Assembly (NCBI RefSeq): GCF_020740835.1
Contig: NZ_JAINFC010000017.1
Coordinates: forward strand, 1 to 33,382
Direction of reading: 5' to 3'
Source of the DNA: Streptomyces sp. UNOC14_S4
GTDB lineage: Bacteria > Actinomycetota > Actinomycetes > Streptomycetales > Streptomycetaceae
Length of the DNA: 33,382 nucleotides
The position numbers and the translations under genes are program-made. Positions 1-8,438 of this stretch are shown piece by piece; the first letter of the stretch is position 1, and each line of letters begins with the position of its first letter. The notes beneath the pieces were generated by a model. It was given only the letters and a program-made list of their open reading frames with translations, was not told where the DNA came from and did no database searches.

Positions 1-25
1 GGGGTGGGGCGTTGGACAGGCCGTT

Positions 26-114
26 GGTCCCCGCGTAGGAGGCGGGGGTGATCCACCCGCACAACAGGTCATCAAGATCGGCAATGACTGGTCCCCGCGC
101 ACGCGGGGCTTGAA
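26..114. CRISPR. Possible remnant of a type I-E-like CRISPR array (two degenerate repeats)
   Basis: Two copies of a hairpin-forming motif beginning GGTCCCCGCG start at 26 and 90. The second (about 89-114) contains CCCCGCG-CA-CGCGGGG, a perfect 7-bp stem. The first (about 26-54) carries a 3-base insertion in the loop and ends GGGTGATCC. The segment between them is about 34 bases and the start-to-start distance is 64. From memory, actinobacterial type I-E repeats are about 28-29 nt with the same GTCCCCGCG...CGCGGGG core and 32-33 nt spacers, so the geometry fits once the insertion is allowed for. There are no cas genes in the window, and only two imperfect units are visible. The array may continue off the left edge. 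It could instead be two unrelated terminator-like hairpins. Confidence 0.3.
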
Positions 115-218
115 GTGGCTCTCGTCGTATTTCTCGGGCGGGAGCCACCTCGCTTTCCCGGCCGGATACCCTGGAGGGCGATTCATACCGTCCCCGAGCC
201 CGAGGATCGACGAGCGCC
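115..218 (+). promoter_or_regulatory. Likely ffh promoter and leader
   Basis: This non-coding stretch leads into ffh. It has a possible -10 hexamer TACCCT at 167-172 and a purine-rich GAGGA at 201-205 upstream of the GTG start. No clear -35 is visible. The assignment rests mainly on position. Confidence 0.3.
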
Positions 219-1754
219 GTGTTCGATACCCTGTCCGACCGCCTGAGCGCGACTTTCAAATCCCTCCGCGGTAAGGGCCGCCTCTCCGAGGCGGATATCG
301 ACGCCACCGCACGCGAGATCCGCATCGCCTTGCTCGAAGCGGACGTGGCCCTGCCGGTCGTCCGGGCCTTCATCCGGCAGATCAAGGAGCGCGCCCTCGG
401 CAGCGAGGTCTCGCAGGCGCTGAACCCTGCCCAGAGCGTGATCAAGATCGTCAACGACGAGCTGGTCACCATCCTCGGTGGTGAGACCCGCCGGCTGCGG
501 TTCGCCAAGAGCGGCCCGACGGTCATCATGCTCGCCGGTCTCCAGGGTGCCGGTAAGACGACCCTCGCCGGAAAGCTCGGTCTGTGGCTGAAGAAGCAGG
601 GCCACGCGCCCCTGCTGGTCGCCTGTGACCTCCAGCGCCCCAACGCCGTCAACCAGCTCGCTGTCGTCGCCGAGCGCGCCGGTGTCGCGGTCTTCGCGCC
701 GGAGCCGGGCAACGGCACCGGTGACCCGGTCCAGGTGGCCAAGGACTCGATCGAGTTCGCGCGCTCCCGGCAGCACGACGTCGTCATCGTCGACACCGCC
801 GGTCGTCTCGGCATCGACGCCGAGCTGATGCAGCAGGCCGCGGACATCCGCGACGCTGTCCAGCCGCAGGAAACCCTTTTCGTCGTCGACGCCATGATCG
901 GTCAGGACGCGGTCAACACCGCCGAGGCCTTCCGCGACGGCGTCGGCTTCGACGGCGTGGTGCTCTCCAAGCTCGACGGTGACGCCCGCGGTGGTGCGGC
1001 CCTGTCGGTCGCGCACGTCACCGGCAAGCAGATCATGTTCGCCTCCAACGGCGAGAAGCTGGACGACTTCGACGCGTTCCACCCGGACCGCATGGCGTCC
1101 CGCATCCTCGACATGGGCGACATGCTCACCCTGATCGAGAAGGCCGAGCAGACCTTCAGCCAGGCCGAGGCCGAGAAGATGGCGGCCAAGCTGGCGAAGG
1201 GCCCGAAGGAGTTCACGCTCGACGACTTCCTGTCCCAGATGGAACAGGTCAGGAAGATGGGCTCGATCTCCAAGCTCCTCGGCATGCTGCCGGGCATGGG
1301 CCAGATCAAGGACCAGATCAACAACCTCGACGAGCGCGACGTCGACCGCACCGCCGCGATCATCAAGTCGATGACCCCGGCCGAGCGCCAGGACCCGACG
1401 ATCATCAACGGCTCGCGCCGGGCCCGTATCGCCAAGGGTTCCGGTGTGGACGTCAGCGCGGTCAAGAACCTGGTCGAGCGCTTCTTCGACGCCCGGAAGA
1501 TGATGTCCCGCATGGCGCAGGGTGGCGGCATGCCCGGCATCCCCGGCATGCCGGGGATGGGCGGCGGCGCGGGCCGCAAGAAGAAGCAGATCAAGCAGGC
1601 CAAGGGCAAGAGGCAGTCGGGCAACCCGATGAAGCGCAAGGCCGACGCCGAGGCGGCGGCCGCGCGTCGTGAGCAGCAGGCGCTGGGGCTTCCGGCCGCG
1701 CCTGCGGACGAGAAGTTCGAACTGCCGGATGAGTTCAAGAAGTTCATGGGCTGA
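219..1754 (+). CDS. ffh: Signal recognition particle GTPase Ffh (SRP54)
   Basis: Ffh binds 4.5S RNA and the signal sequences of nascent membrane and secreted proteins, and delivers ribosomes to FtsY at the membrane. The 511-residue product has the full NG-M layout: a helical N domain (about 1-95); a G domain with P-loop GLQGAGKT at 107-114, DTAGR at 192-196 and SKLDGDARGGA at 250-260; then a methionine-rich M domain including a Met/Gly/Pro-rich finger-loop-like stretch near residues 430-450 and a basic KKKQIKQAKGKR segment. Length is normal for actinobacterial Ffh. The GTG at 219 gives the canonical MFDTLSDRL start. Only a weak GAGGA lies about 13 bases upstream. A strong terminator follows 15 bases after the stop, so the gene ends its own transcript. 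Nothing is missing from the family motifs. Confidence 0.98.
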   Translation: MFDTLSDRLSATFKSLRGKGRLSEADIDATAREIRIALLEADVALPVVRAFIRQIKERALGSEVSQALNPAQSVIKIVNDELVTILGGETRRLRFAKSGPTVIMLAGLQGAGKTTLAGKLGLWLKKQGHAPLLVACDLQRPNAVNQLAVVAERAGVAVFAPEPGNGTGDPVQVAKDSIEFARSRQHDVVIVDTAGRLGIDAELMQQAADIRDAVQPQETLFVVDAMIGQDAVNTAEAFRDGVGFDGVVLSKLDGDARGGAALSVAHVTGKQIMFASNGEKLDDFDAFHPDRMASRILDMGDMLTLIEKAEQTFSQAEAEKMAAKLAKGPKEFTLDDFLSQMEQVRKMGSISKLLGMLPGMGQIKDQINNLDERDVDRTAAIIKSMTPAERQDPTIINGSRRARIAKGSGVDVSAVKNLVERFFDARKMMSRMAQGGGMPGIPGMPGMGGGAGRKKKQIKQAKGKRQSGNPMKRKADAEAAAARREQQALGLPAAPADEKFELPDEFKKFMG

Positions 1755-1768
1755 CGCGGTGCGGTGAC

Positions 1769-1801
1769 GGGGGCCGGGGCTCTGCCCCGGGCCCCGTTTT
1801 T
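1769..1801 (+). terminator. Rho-independent terminator of ffh
   Basis: A GC-rich hairpin has arms 1769-1780 and 1784-1795 (12 bp with one mismatch) and a TCT loop. It is followed by G and five T residues (1797-1801). It lies just downstream of the ffh stop. Confidence 0.8.
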
Positions 1802-1865
1802 GTCTGCGGGTCGGCTTCTTCCGAGTGCGCCTAGTGGGGCGCGTCTTGCGCTCCGCGGGCGGCTG

Positions 1866-1915
1866 CGGGTTCGTTGTGGCTTGTCGCGCAGTTCCCCGCG
1901 CCCCTTACGGGGCGC
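1866..1915. repeat. Streptomyces-type intergenic repeat with GCGCCCC/GGGGCGC hairpin
   Basis: The stretch reads TTGTGGCTTGTCGCGCAG followed by GCGCCCC-TTAC-GGGGCGC (stem 1898-1904/1909-1915). I recognise it as a common repeated extragenic motif in Streptomyces genomes. A related copy in the opposite orientation lies after whiG (18067-18120), where GCGCGACCAGCCGCAAC is close to the reverse complement of this motif. Confidence 0.6.
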
Positions 1916-1920
1916 TCAAT

Positions 1921-1954
1921 CGCCGGACGGGCTGGAAACTCAGCCCGTCCGGCG
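1921..1954. terminator. Bidirectional terminator-like palindrome between convergent ffh and methyltransferase genes
   Basis: A perfect 14-bp stem (1921-1934 with 1941-1954) carries a 6-base loop GAAACT and is followed by TTT. Facing left it lies 58 bases past the methyltransferase stop, so it can end that transcript; facing right it backs up the ffh terminator. This palindrome class is very common at Streptomyces gene ends. Confidence 0.65.
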
Positions 1955-2011
1955 TTTGAGGACGCGGCCGCAGGCCGCTCCCCGCCGAAGGCGGCAGCGG
2001 AGGGGAGACGG

Positions 2012-2848
2012 CTACACCCGCGCTATCAGGTAGCGGAAAACGTTCGGCAGCCACACCGTGCCGTCGCGGCGCAGGTGGGGGTGGAGGGCTTCGGCGAGTT
2101 CCTTCGTGACCTGTTCCTCGTCCGTGGCCTCGATCGCGGCGTCGAAGGCGCCGGTCGAGAGCATGCCGCGCAGCGCGCTGCCCATGTCCGCGTAGCCGTA
2201 CGGGCAGGCCACGCGTCCCGAGCCGTCCGGGCGCAGCCCGGCCCGGCGGGCCAGGTCCTCCAGGTCGTCGCGGCCGCTCGGGCGCCAGCGGGAGGGCGCG
2301 CACATGGGGTCCGCGAGCCGGGCCGCGACTCGAAGCGCCCCCGACGCGGCGCAGCGCTCCTGCGGCCCCCAGCCCGCCATGACCACGGGTGCCCCGTACT
2401 CGGCGCGGTCGGCCGCCTCGGACAGCACGCCCGCCAGGTGCTGGGCGTCGTCGCCCGCGCAGTACAGCGGGTCGAAGGCCGTGACGAGGGTGAAGGCGGG
2501 GTCGCCGGGCTCGGTGACGGACGCGGGGCCGCCCTGTCCCAGCCGTACGCGGTGGCCGGGGGAGGCGTGGCCGTCCTGGGGCAGCAGGCGCTCCTCGGCC
2601 AGGGCGAGCCGTTGGGCGTCGGTGTCGACGCCGCACACGTGGGCGCCGCGGGCGGAGGCCATGAGCAGGGCCAGTCCCGAGCCGCAGCCCAGGCCGAGCA
2701 GCCGGGTGTCGGGGCCGACCTCCAGCCGTTGGTAGACCGCTTCGTAGAGCGGCACCAGCATCCGTTCCTGGATCTCCGCCCAGTCGCGGGCCCGGGAGCC
2801 GGGCGACACAGCGGACGGCCGGTGCCGCCGCACGAGCGTTGGTGTCAT
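2012..2848 (-). CDS. Class I SAM-dependent methyltransferase
   Basis: The 278-residue product has a Rossmann-type methyltransferase core. The glycine-rich motif I, LGLGCGSG, is at residues 51-58, an acidic residue follows strand 2 (CGVDTDAQRL), and a FDPLYCAG segment falls where motif II/IV usually lies. The N-terminal SRARDWAEIQERMLVPLYEAVYQRL helix resembles that of small-molecule methyltransferases. The substrate cannot be read from sequence. The ATG at 2848 is preceded only by a weak GGGG-rich segment; the frame stays open upstream, but codon pattern and the neighbouring proS promoter favour this start. It is divergent from proS across a 333-base gap and converges on ffh. It may be an accessory gene within the core region. 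Confidence 0.8.
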   Translation of the reverse strand: MTPTLVRRHRPSAVSPGSRARDWAEIQERMLVPLYEAVYQRLEVGPDTRLLGLGCGSGLALLMASARGAHVCGVDTDAQRLALAEERLLPQDGHASPGHRVRLGQGGPASVTEPGDPAFTLVTAFDPLYCAGDDAQHLAGVLSEAADRAEYGAPVVMAGWGPQERCAASGALRVAARLADPMCAPSRWRPSGRDDLEDLARRAGLRPDGSGRVACPYGYADMGSALRGMLSTGAFDAAIEATDEEQVTKELAEALHPHLRRDGTVWLPNVFRYLIARV

Positions 2849-3181
2849 CGAAAGCGCCCCAATCCGCCGAGAGACGTGTGCGTACCCGAACCGGCCCCCC
2901 AGATGTACTGCCGTGCGCGCGCTGCCGCGAAGCACCCCCGTATGCCAGAGAACTCCGCTTCCGTCCCCGAGTCCAGGGGGCGGCGTATGAACGTTCCCTG
3001 TCTGCTCACGATGGCATGTGCCGCGTGCTCTCGCACGGGAGGCGGGGCGACGGAAAGGCGGCGGAAAGGCCGGGGGAAGGGCTGCGGAAGGGTGGGAGAA
3101 AGCGGGCGGAAGGCGGCCTTCGCGGGGCGGCCCGGGGAGGGGATTCACGCTCGGGCGGATCTGCCCCGTACCATTCGCACC
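2849..3181 (+). promoter_or_regulatory. Divergent methyltransferase/proS promoter region, with likely leaderless proS start
   Basis: There is no convincing gene in this 333-base gap. A possible -10 TACCAT at 3169-3174 lies seven bases before the proS ATG, with a weak -35-like TTCACG at 3144-3149. This spacing is typical of Streptomyces leaderless transcripts, and there is no Shine-Dalgarno sequence near the ATG. Bases 3040-3120 are strikingly purine-rich, with repeated GGAAAGG and GGAAGGG runs. Confidence 0.45.
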
Positions 3182-4597
<1,416 letters not shown>

Positions 4598-4634
4598 TCA
4601 TGACGGACGCGCCCGCGGTTGCCGGCGCGTCCCG

Positions 4635-4681
4635 GACAGGCGCCCGTGGAGGCCGGACCCCGGTCTCCACGGGCGCCTGTC
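4635..4681 (+). terminator. Strong terminator of proS
   Basis: A perfect 17-bp stem (4635-4651 with 4665-4681) encloses a 13-base loop that can itself pair CCGG with CCGG. CTTTCC follows. It starts 38 bases after the proS stop. Confidence 0.8.
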
Positions 4682-4903
4682 GCCTTTCCAAGGGGTGCAG
4701 GAGTGTGTAAGGGCGTGCGCTCGTGGGCACGCGCTTACTCGTGAGTCAGTACGTCCCATGTTGCGAACGGGTGCGCGGGTTCTCCACAGTTCTGCGCACC
4801 CGCCCTCGTCGGGACGCATGAGCGTGAAACTGACTGGTACGTGCAAATTATTTGGGATGGCCCGGTATCGGAACACGGGGCGGCGCTTGCTCGTTGTCAC
4901 GAC
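4682..4903 (+). promoter_or_regulatory. Upstream region of the SprT-like gene
   Basis: Together with the proS terminator this fills the 306-base gap after proS. It contains a DnaA-box-like TTCTCCACAG (4780-4789, one mismatch to TTGTCCACA) and an unusually AT-rich patch around 4842-4857 (GCAAATTATTTGGGAT), which is a plausible promoter element. No gene or RNA was recognised. Confidence 0.3.
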
Positions 4904-5494
4904 GTGAGCACGACACCACCTGTTCTCGCCGCAGAGCTGGCGCAGGCGTGGGCCGACATTCAGCGGTTCCACCCCGAGCTGCCGGATCTAGCCGCGCCCG
5001 AATCGCTGATCGGGGAGTCGTCGTCCGCCTGTGGCGCCGAGCTCTCCTTCGAACGGCTGCTGCACGAGGCAGTGCACGGCATCGCGGCTGCCCGCGGTGT
5101 CCGTGACACGTCACGCGCGGGCCGCTACCACAATCGCCGGTTCCTGGCGATCGCCGAGGAACTGGGCCTCGACCACGGGGACGAGCCGCATCCCAGCAGC
5201 GGCTTCTCCCTGGTCGTGCTCAATCCGGAGGCGCGCAAGCGCTACCGGCCCACGATCGACAGACTCCAGCGCGCGCTGAAGGCCCACACGGTCGCCACCA
5301 CCACGGACACGTCGCGGAGCTTCCGGGGCCCCGCGGCGCGGCACGGCTCGTCCGGTGGCGGGGTGCGCGTCAAGGCGGTCTGCGACTGCGGCCGGAACGT
5401 CCGGGTCGTGCCGTCCGTGCTCGCCCAGGCGCCCATCATGTGCGGGGGCTGTGGCCAGCCCTTCCGTATCCCGGAGGCCGTCCCGGTCGGCTGA
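4904..5494 (+). CDS. SprT-like zinc metallopeptidase-type protein with zinc ribbon
   Basis: The 196-residue protein has a zincin-like HEAVH at residues 54-58 ([15 protein letters not shown]), followed by the conserved GRYHNRRF segment, as in SprT-like proteins. A C-terminal zinc-ribbon-like module has Cys160, Cys162, Cys180 and Cys183 ([10 protein letters not shown]...CGGCGQPF). SprT/Spartan relatives bind DNA and cleave DNA-bound proteins, but that activity is inferred from the family and not shown for this group. Start: the GTG at 4904 gives [16 protein letters not shown] and matches where codon bias begins; the frame extends to 4841 without a better start. The gene stands alone, 155 bases before rpsP, in a region otherwise devoted to translation. 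Confidence 0.75.
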   Translation: MSTTPPVLAAELAQAWADIQRFHPELPDLAAPESLIGESSSACGAELSFERLLHEAVHGIAAARGVRDTSRAGRYHNRRFLAIAEELGLDHGDEPHPSSGFSLVVLNPEARKRYRPTIDRLQRALKAHTVATTTDTSRSFRGPAARHGSSGGGVRVKAVCDCGRNVRVVPSVLAQAPIMCGGCGQPFRIPEAVPVG

Positions 5495-5649
5495 CCTGGA
5501 GCGGTATGGCACAATGGGTCGCTGTACTCGACAGTCGCGCGGGACCCTCTCTCCTATCGGCTGACGCGTCCATCGGGCACCCGAGTACCGCAACCCCACG
5601 TGGCATCCCGTTGTGCCCAACCACGTCAAGACCAGGAGACACCACTCCC
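5495..5649 (+). promoter_or_regulatory. rpsP operon leader
   Basis: This 155-base non-coding leader separates the SprT-like gene from rpsP. It ends with a good ribosome-binding site AGGAGA (5634-5639), 10 bases before the GTG. A TATGGCACAAT segment near 5504-5514 may be part of the promoter; I could not fix a -35. Confidence 0.4.
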
Positions 5650-6087
5650 GTGGCAGTCAAGATCAAGCTGAAGCGTCTCGGCAAGATTCGCCAGCCCCAC
5701 TACCGCATCGTCGTCGCCGACTCCCGTACCCGCCGTGACGGCCGGGCCATCGAGGAGATCGGTCTGTACCACCCGACGTACAACCCCTCCCGCATCGAGG
5801 TCGACTCGGAGCGCGCGCAGTACTGGCTGTCCGTCGGCGCCCAGCCGACCGAGCCGGTTCTCGCCATCCTGAAGGTCACCGGCGACTGGCAGAAGTTCAA
5901 GGGTCTGCCGGCCCCGGCCCCGATGCTGGTCGCCGAGCCGAAGAAGGACCACAGCGGTCTCTTCGAGGCCGTCGTGAACTCCGCCGAGGCGTCGAAGGGT
6001 GAGGCCATCACCCCGAAGGCGAAGAAGGCCGACAAGAAGGCGGACGAGGCCGAGGCCGAGTCCACCTCCGAGTCGACCGAGGCCTGA
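5650..6087 (+). CDS. rpsP: 30S ribosomal protein S16
   Basis: S16 is a primary 16S rRNA-binding protein of the small subunit. The first 80 or so residues match the family closely ([45 protein letters not shown]...). At 145 residues it is longer than the roughly 80-residue E. coli protein because of a low-complexity Lys/Glu/Ala tail ([16 protein letters not shown]...), as is usual in Streptomyces. The GTG at 5650 is set by AGGAGA ten bases upstream and by the conserved VAVKIKLKR start. It is the first gene of the rpsP-KH-rimM-trmD-rplS group, and the KH-domain gene follows after two bases. Confidence 0.97.
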   Translation: MAVKIKLKRLGKIRQPHYRIVVADSRTRRDGRAIEEIGLYHPTYNPSRIEVDSERAQYWLSVGAQPTEPVLAILKVTGDWQKFKGLPAPAPMLVAEPKKDHSGLFEAVVNSAEASKGEAITPKAKKADKKADEAEAESTSESTEA

Positions 6088-6089
6088 GC

Positions 6090-6329
6090 ATGCTCGAGGA
6101 AGCCCTCGAGCACCTGGTGAAGGGCATCGTCGACAACCCCGACGAGGTGCAGGTCGCGTCCCGCAACCTGCGCCGGGGGCGCGTGCTGGAGGTCCGGGTC
6201 CACCCCGACGACCTCGGCAAGGTGATCGGCCGCAACGGCCGCACCGCGCGTGCGCTGCGCACCGTCGTGGGCGCCATCGGCGGCCGTGGCATCCGCGTCG
6301 ACCTCGTCGACGTGGATCAGGTCCGCTGA
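6090..6329 (+). CDS. KH-domain RNA-binding protein (KhpA-like)
   Basis: This 79-residue protein is a single KH domain with the GxxG loop in [19 protein letters not shown]. Members of this family bind RNA and occur beside rpsP in Gram-positive bacteria; KhpA of firmicutes affects small RNAs and cell division, but the role in actinomycetes is less clear. Its ATG lies two bases after the rpsP stop, so translation is probably coupled. A terminator-like hairpin follows it. Confidence 0.93.
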   Translation: MLEEALEHLVKGIVDNPDEVQVASRNLRRGRVLEVRVHPDDLGKVIGRNGRTARALRTVVGAIGGRGIRVDLVDVDQVR

Positions 6330-6348
6330 GAAGCGATTGAGCACCGGC

Positions 6349-6386
6349 ACGGGCCGGGAGGGGCTTTGTTGCCCTTCCCGGCCCGT
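6349..6386. terminator. Terminator/attenuator hairpin between the KH gene and rimM
   Basis: A 16-bp stem (6349-6364 with 6371-6386, one G-U pair) has loop TTTGTT. The 3' side continues TGTCGTTCGTTTCG, with scattered T residues. It would end or attenuate the rpsP-KH transcript before rimM. Confidence 0.65.
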
Positions 6387-6462
6387 TGTCGTTCGTTTCG
6401 TCGCGTTCGGCTCGTCGTGTCCGTACGGGGAAACACGTACGGGAAAGCAGAGAAGGAACCGC

Positions 6463-7110
6463 ATGCAGCTGGTAGTCGGCAGGATCGGCCGCGCCCACGG
6501 GATCAAGGGCGAGGTCACCGTTGAGGTGCGCACGGACGACCCGGAGCTCCGGCTCGGACCGGGCGCCGTGCTGGCCACGGACCCCGCCGGGGTGGGCCCG
6601 CTGACCATCGAGAGCGGGCGGGTGCACAGCGGCCGTCTGCTGCTGCGCTTCGCCGGCGTGGGCGACCGGACGGCCGCCGAGGCGCTCCGCAACACCCTCC
6701 TCATCGCCGAGATCGACCCGGAGGAGACTCCGGAGGACCCCGAGGAGTTCTACGACCACCAGCTGATCGATCTCGACGTCGTCACGGCCGACGGCACCGA
6801 GCTCGGCCGGATCACGGAGATCGCGCACCTGCCCTCGCAGGACCTGCTGATCGTCGAGCGGCCGGACGGCAGCGAGGTGATGATCCCCTTCGTCTCCGAG
6901 ATCGTGACCGAGATCGACCTGGACGCGCAGCGCGCGGTCGTCGAGCCGCCGCGCGGCCTGATCGACCTGGACGAGGCGGAGGTCGCGAGCTCCCGCGACG
7001 CCGAGGCGGAGGGCGCCGAGGGCGCGGAGAACGCCGAGGGCGCGAAGGGCTCCGAAGGCGTGGAGAGCGCCGAGAACGCGCCGGGCGGCGACGCGAAGGG
7101 CGGCGTGTGA
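6463..7110 (+). CDS. rimM: Ribosome maturation factor RimM
   Basis: RimM assists 16S rRNA processing and assembly of the 30S head, binding S19. The N-terminal domain ([25 protein letters not shown]) and the PRC-barrel ([25 protein letters not shown]...IPFVSEIV) are intact over about 170 residues. The 215-residue protein is lengthened by an acidic, repetitive Glu/Gly/Ala/Asn tail ([20 protein letters not shown]...). The ATG at 6463 follows an AGAAGGAA ribosome-binding site. Its stop overlaps the trmD start (TGATG), so the two are translationally coupled. Confidence 0.96.
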   Translation: MQLVVGRIGRAHGIKGEVTVEVRTDDPELRLGPGAVLATDPAGVGPLTIESGRVHSGRLLLRFAGVGDRTAAEALRNTLLIAEIDPEETPEDPEEFYDHQLIDLDVVTADGTELGRITEIAHLPSQDLLIVERPDGSEVMIPFVSEIVTEIDLDAQRAVVEPPRGLIDLDEAEVASSRDAEAEGAEGAENAEGAKGSEGVESAENAPGGDAKGGV

Positions 7111-7919
7111 TGCGGCTCGACGTCGTCACGATCTTCCCGGAGTACCTGGAGCCGCTGAACGTCTCGCTCGTCGGCAAGGCCCGCGCGCGTGGCCAGCTGG
7201 ACGTCCGCGTCCACGACCTGCGCGAATGGACGCACGACAAGCACAACACCGTCGACGACACGCCGTACGGCGGCGGCCCCGGCATGGTGATGAAGCCCGA
7301 GCCCTGGGGTGAGGCGCTCGACGCCGTCATCGAGTCCGGCGAGGGGGTGCCGACCCTGGTCGTCCCCACGCCCAGCGGCAAGCCCTTCACCCAGCAGCTC
7401 GCCGTCGAGCTGTCCGAGAAGCCGTGGCTGGTCTTCACCCCGGCCCGCTACGAGGGCATCGACCGGCGCGTCATCGAGGAGTACGGCGAGCGGCTCGACG
7501 TGCGCGAGGTCTCCATCGGCGACTATGTGCTCGCGGGCGGCGAGGCCCCCGTCCTCGTGATGGTCGAGGCCATCGCCCGGCTGCTCCCGGGCGTGCTGGG
7601 CAACGCCGAGTCGCACCGCGACGACTCCTTCGCCCCCGGGGCCATGGCCGACCTCCTCGAAGGGCCCGTCTACACCAAGCCCCCGGAGTGGCGCGGCCGC
7701 GGCATCCCCGACGTCCTGCTCAGCGGTCACCATGGCAAGATCGCCCGCTGGCGCCGCGACGAGGCCTTCCGGCGCACGGTGGCCAACCGGCCCGACCTGG
7801 TCGAGCGCACGGACCCGGCGGCCTTCGACAAGAAGGACCGCGAGATGCTCTCGATCCTGGGCTGGGCCCCGGGCCCCGACGGCCGATTTGGGCGAGTGGC
7901 CCCGGACGTGGAAGAATAA
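7110..7919 (+). CDS. trmD: tRNA (guanine37-N1)-methyltransferase TrmD
   Basis: TrmD methylates G37 next to the anticodon and so prevents frameshifting. The 269-residue product shows the SPOUT fold features: LDVVTIFPEYLEPL at the start, DDTPYGGGPGMVMKPEP, FTPARYEGIDRRV, and the trefoil-knot SAM site GDYVLAGGEAPVLVMVEAIARLLPGVLGN. The C-terminal domain (YTKPPEWRGRGIPDVLLSGHHGKIARWRR) is also complete. The ATG at 7110 overlaps the rimM stop by one base; a GTG at 7107 is an alternative adding one residue. The stop is TAA, less common here. rplS follows after 126 bases. Confidence 0.97.
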   Translation: MRLDVVTIFPEYLEPLNVSLVGKARARGQLDVRVHDLREWTHDKHNTVDDTPYGGGPGMVMKPEPWGEALDAVIESGEGVPTLVVPTPSGKPFTQQLAVELSEKPWLVFTPARYEGIDRRVIEEYGERLDVREVSIGDYVLAGGEAPVLVMVEAIARLLPGVLGNAESHRDDSFAPGAMADLLEGPVYTKPPEWRGRGIPDVLLSGHHGKIARWRRDEAFRRTVANRPDLVERTDPAAFDKKDREMLSILGWAPGPDGRFGRVAPDVEE

Positions 7920-8045
7920 GCCGTTGCCTTGCGCCCGGCGCGCGCCCCTGCCACAGGGGGAAGACGCCCGCCGGTGCACTGTGCGACTCCATCATTTCGA
8001 CTTCCCGCTGATGACCTGTGGCATCGGCGAAGAAAGCAGACGGTC

Positions 8046-8393
8046 ATGAACCTTCTCGACAGCGTCAACGCCGCGTCGCTGCGCACCGACGTCCCGGCCT
8101 TCCGCCCGGGTGACACCGTGAACGTCCACGTTCGCGTCATCGAGGGCAACCGCTCCCGTATCCAGCAGTTCAAGGGCGTTGTCATCCGCCGCCAGGGTGC
8201 GGGCGTCAGCGAGACCTTCACGGTCCGCAAGGTCTCCTTCTCGGTCGGCGTCGAGCGCACCTTCCCGGTGCACAGCCCGATCTTCGAGAAGGTCGAGCTC
8301 GTGACCCGCGGTGACGTCCGTCGCGCCAAGCTGTACTACCTCCGTGAGCTGCGCGGCAAGGCCGCGAAGATCAAGGAGAAGCGCGACAAGTAA
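8046..8393 (+). CDS. rplS: 50S ribosomal protein L19
   Basis: L19 sits at the 30S-50S interface. The 115-residue product matches the family over its full length ([51 protein letters not shown]...). The ATG at 8046 follows a GAAGAAAG ribosome-binding site. The 126-base gap after trmD could hold a separate promoter or a leader, but I could not define one. The stop is TAA. The signal peptidase cluster begins 45 bases downstream. Confidence 0.97.
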   Translation: MNLLDSVNAASLRTDVPAFRPGDTVNVHVRVIEGNRSRIQQFKGVVIRRQGAGVSETFTVRKVSFSVGVERTFPVHSPIFEKVELVTRGDVRRAKLYYLRELRGKAAKIKEKRDK

Positions 8394-8423
8394 GCTTCCG
8401 TACGGCGTCCGGGCCCGGCCGGA

Positions 8424-8429
8424 TAGGCT
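8424..8429 (+). promoter_or_regulatory. Possible -10 of a near-leaderless lepB1 promoter
   Basis: TAGGCT lies nine bases before the ATG at 8439, and there is no Shine-Dalgarno sequence near that ATG. This is consistent with a transcript starting at or near the codon. No clear -35 is visible. Confidence 0.3.
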
Positions 8430-8438
8430 TTCGGCCCG

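Noticed and set aside
183..1082. Long minus-strand frame opposite ffh
   Set aside because: It is fully antisense to ffh, has low-complexity Gly/Asp/Arg-rich translation and no recognisable domain; it is a high-GC shadow.
1874..3181. Long plus-strand extension upstream of proS
   Set aside because: It is antisense to the methyltransferase and lacks domain similarity; the ProRS fold begins at MAKAPILTPQ (ATG 3182).
7920..8045. L19 leader (autoregulatory RNA) before rplS
   Set aside because: I could not find a conserved structure with confidence; the gap is left undescribed apart from the ribosome-binding site.
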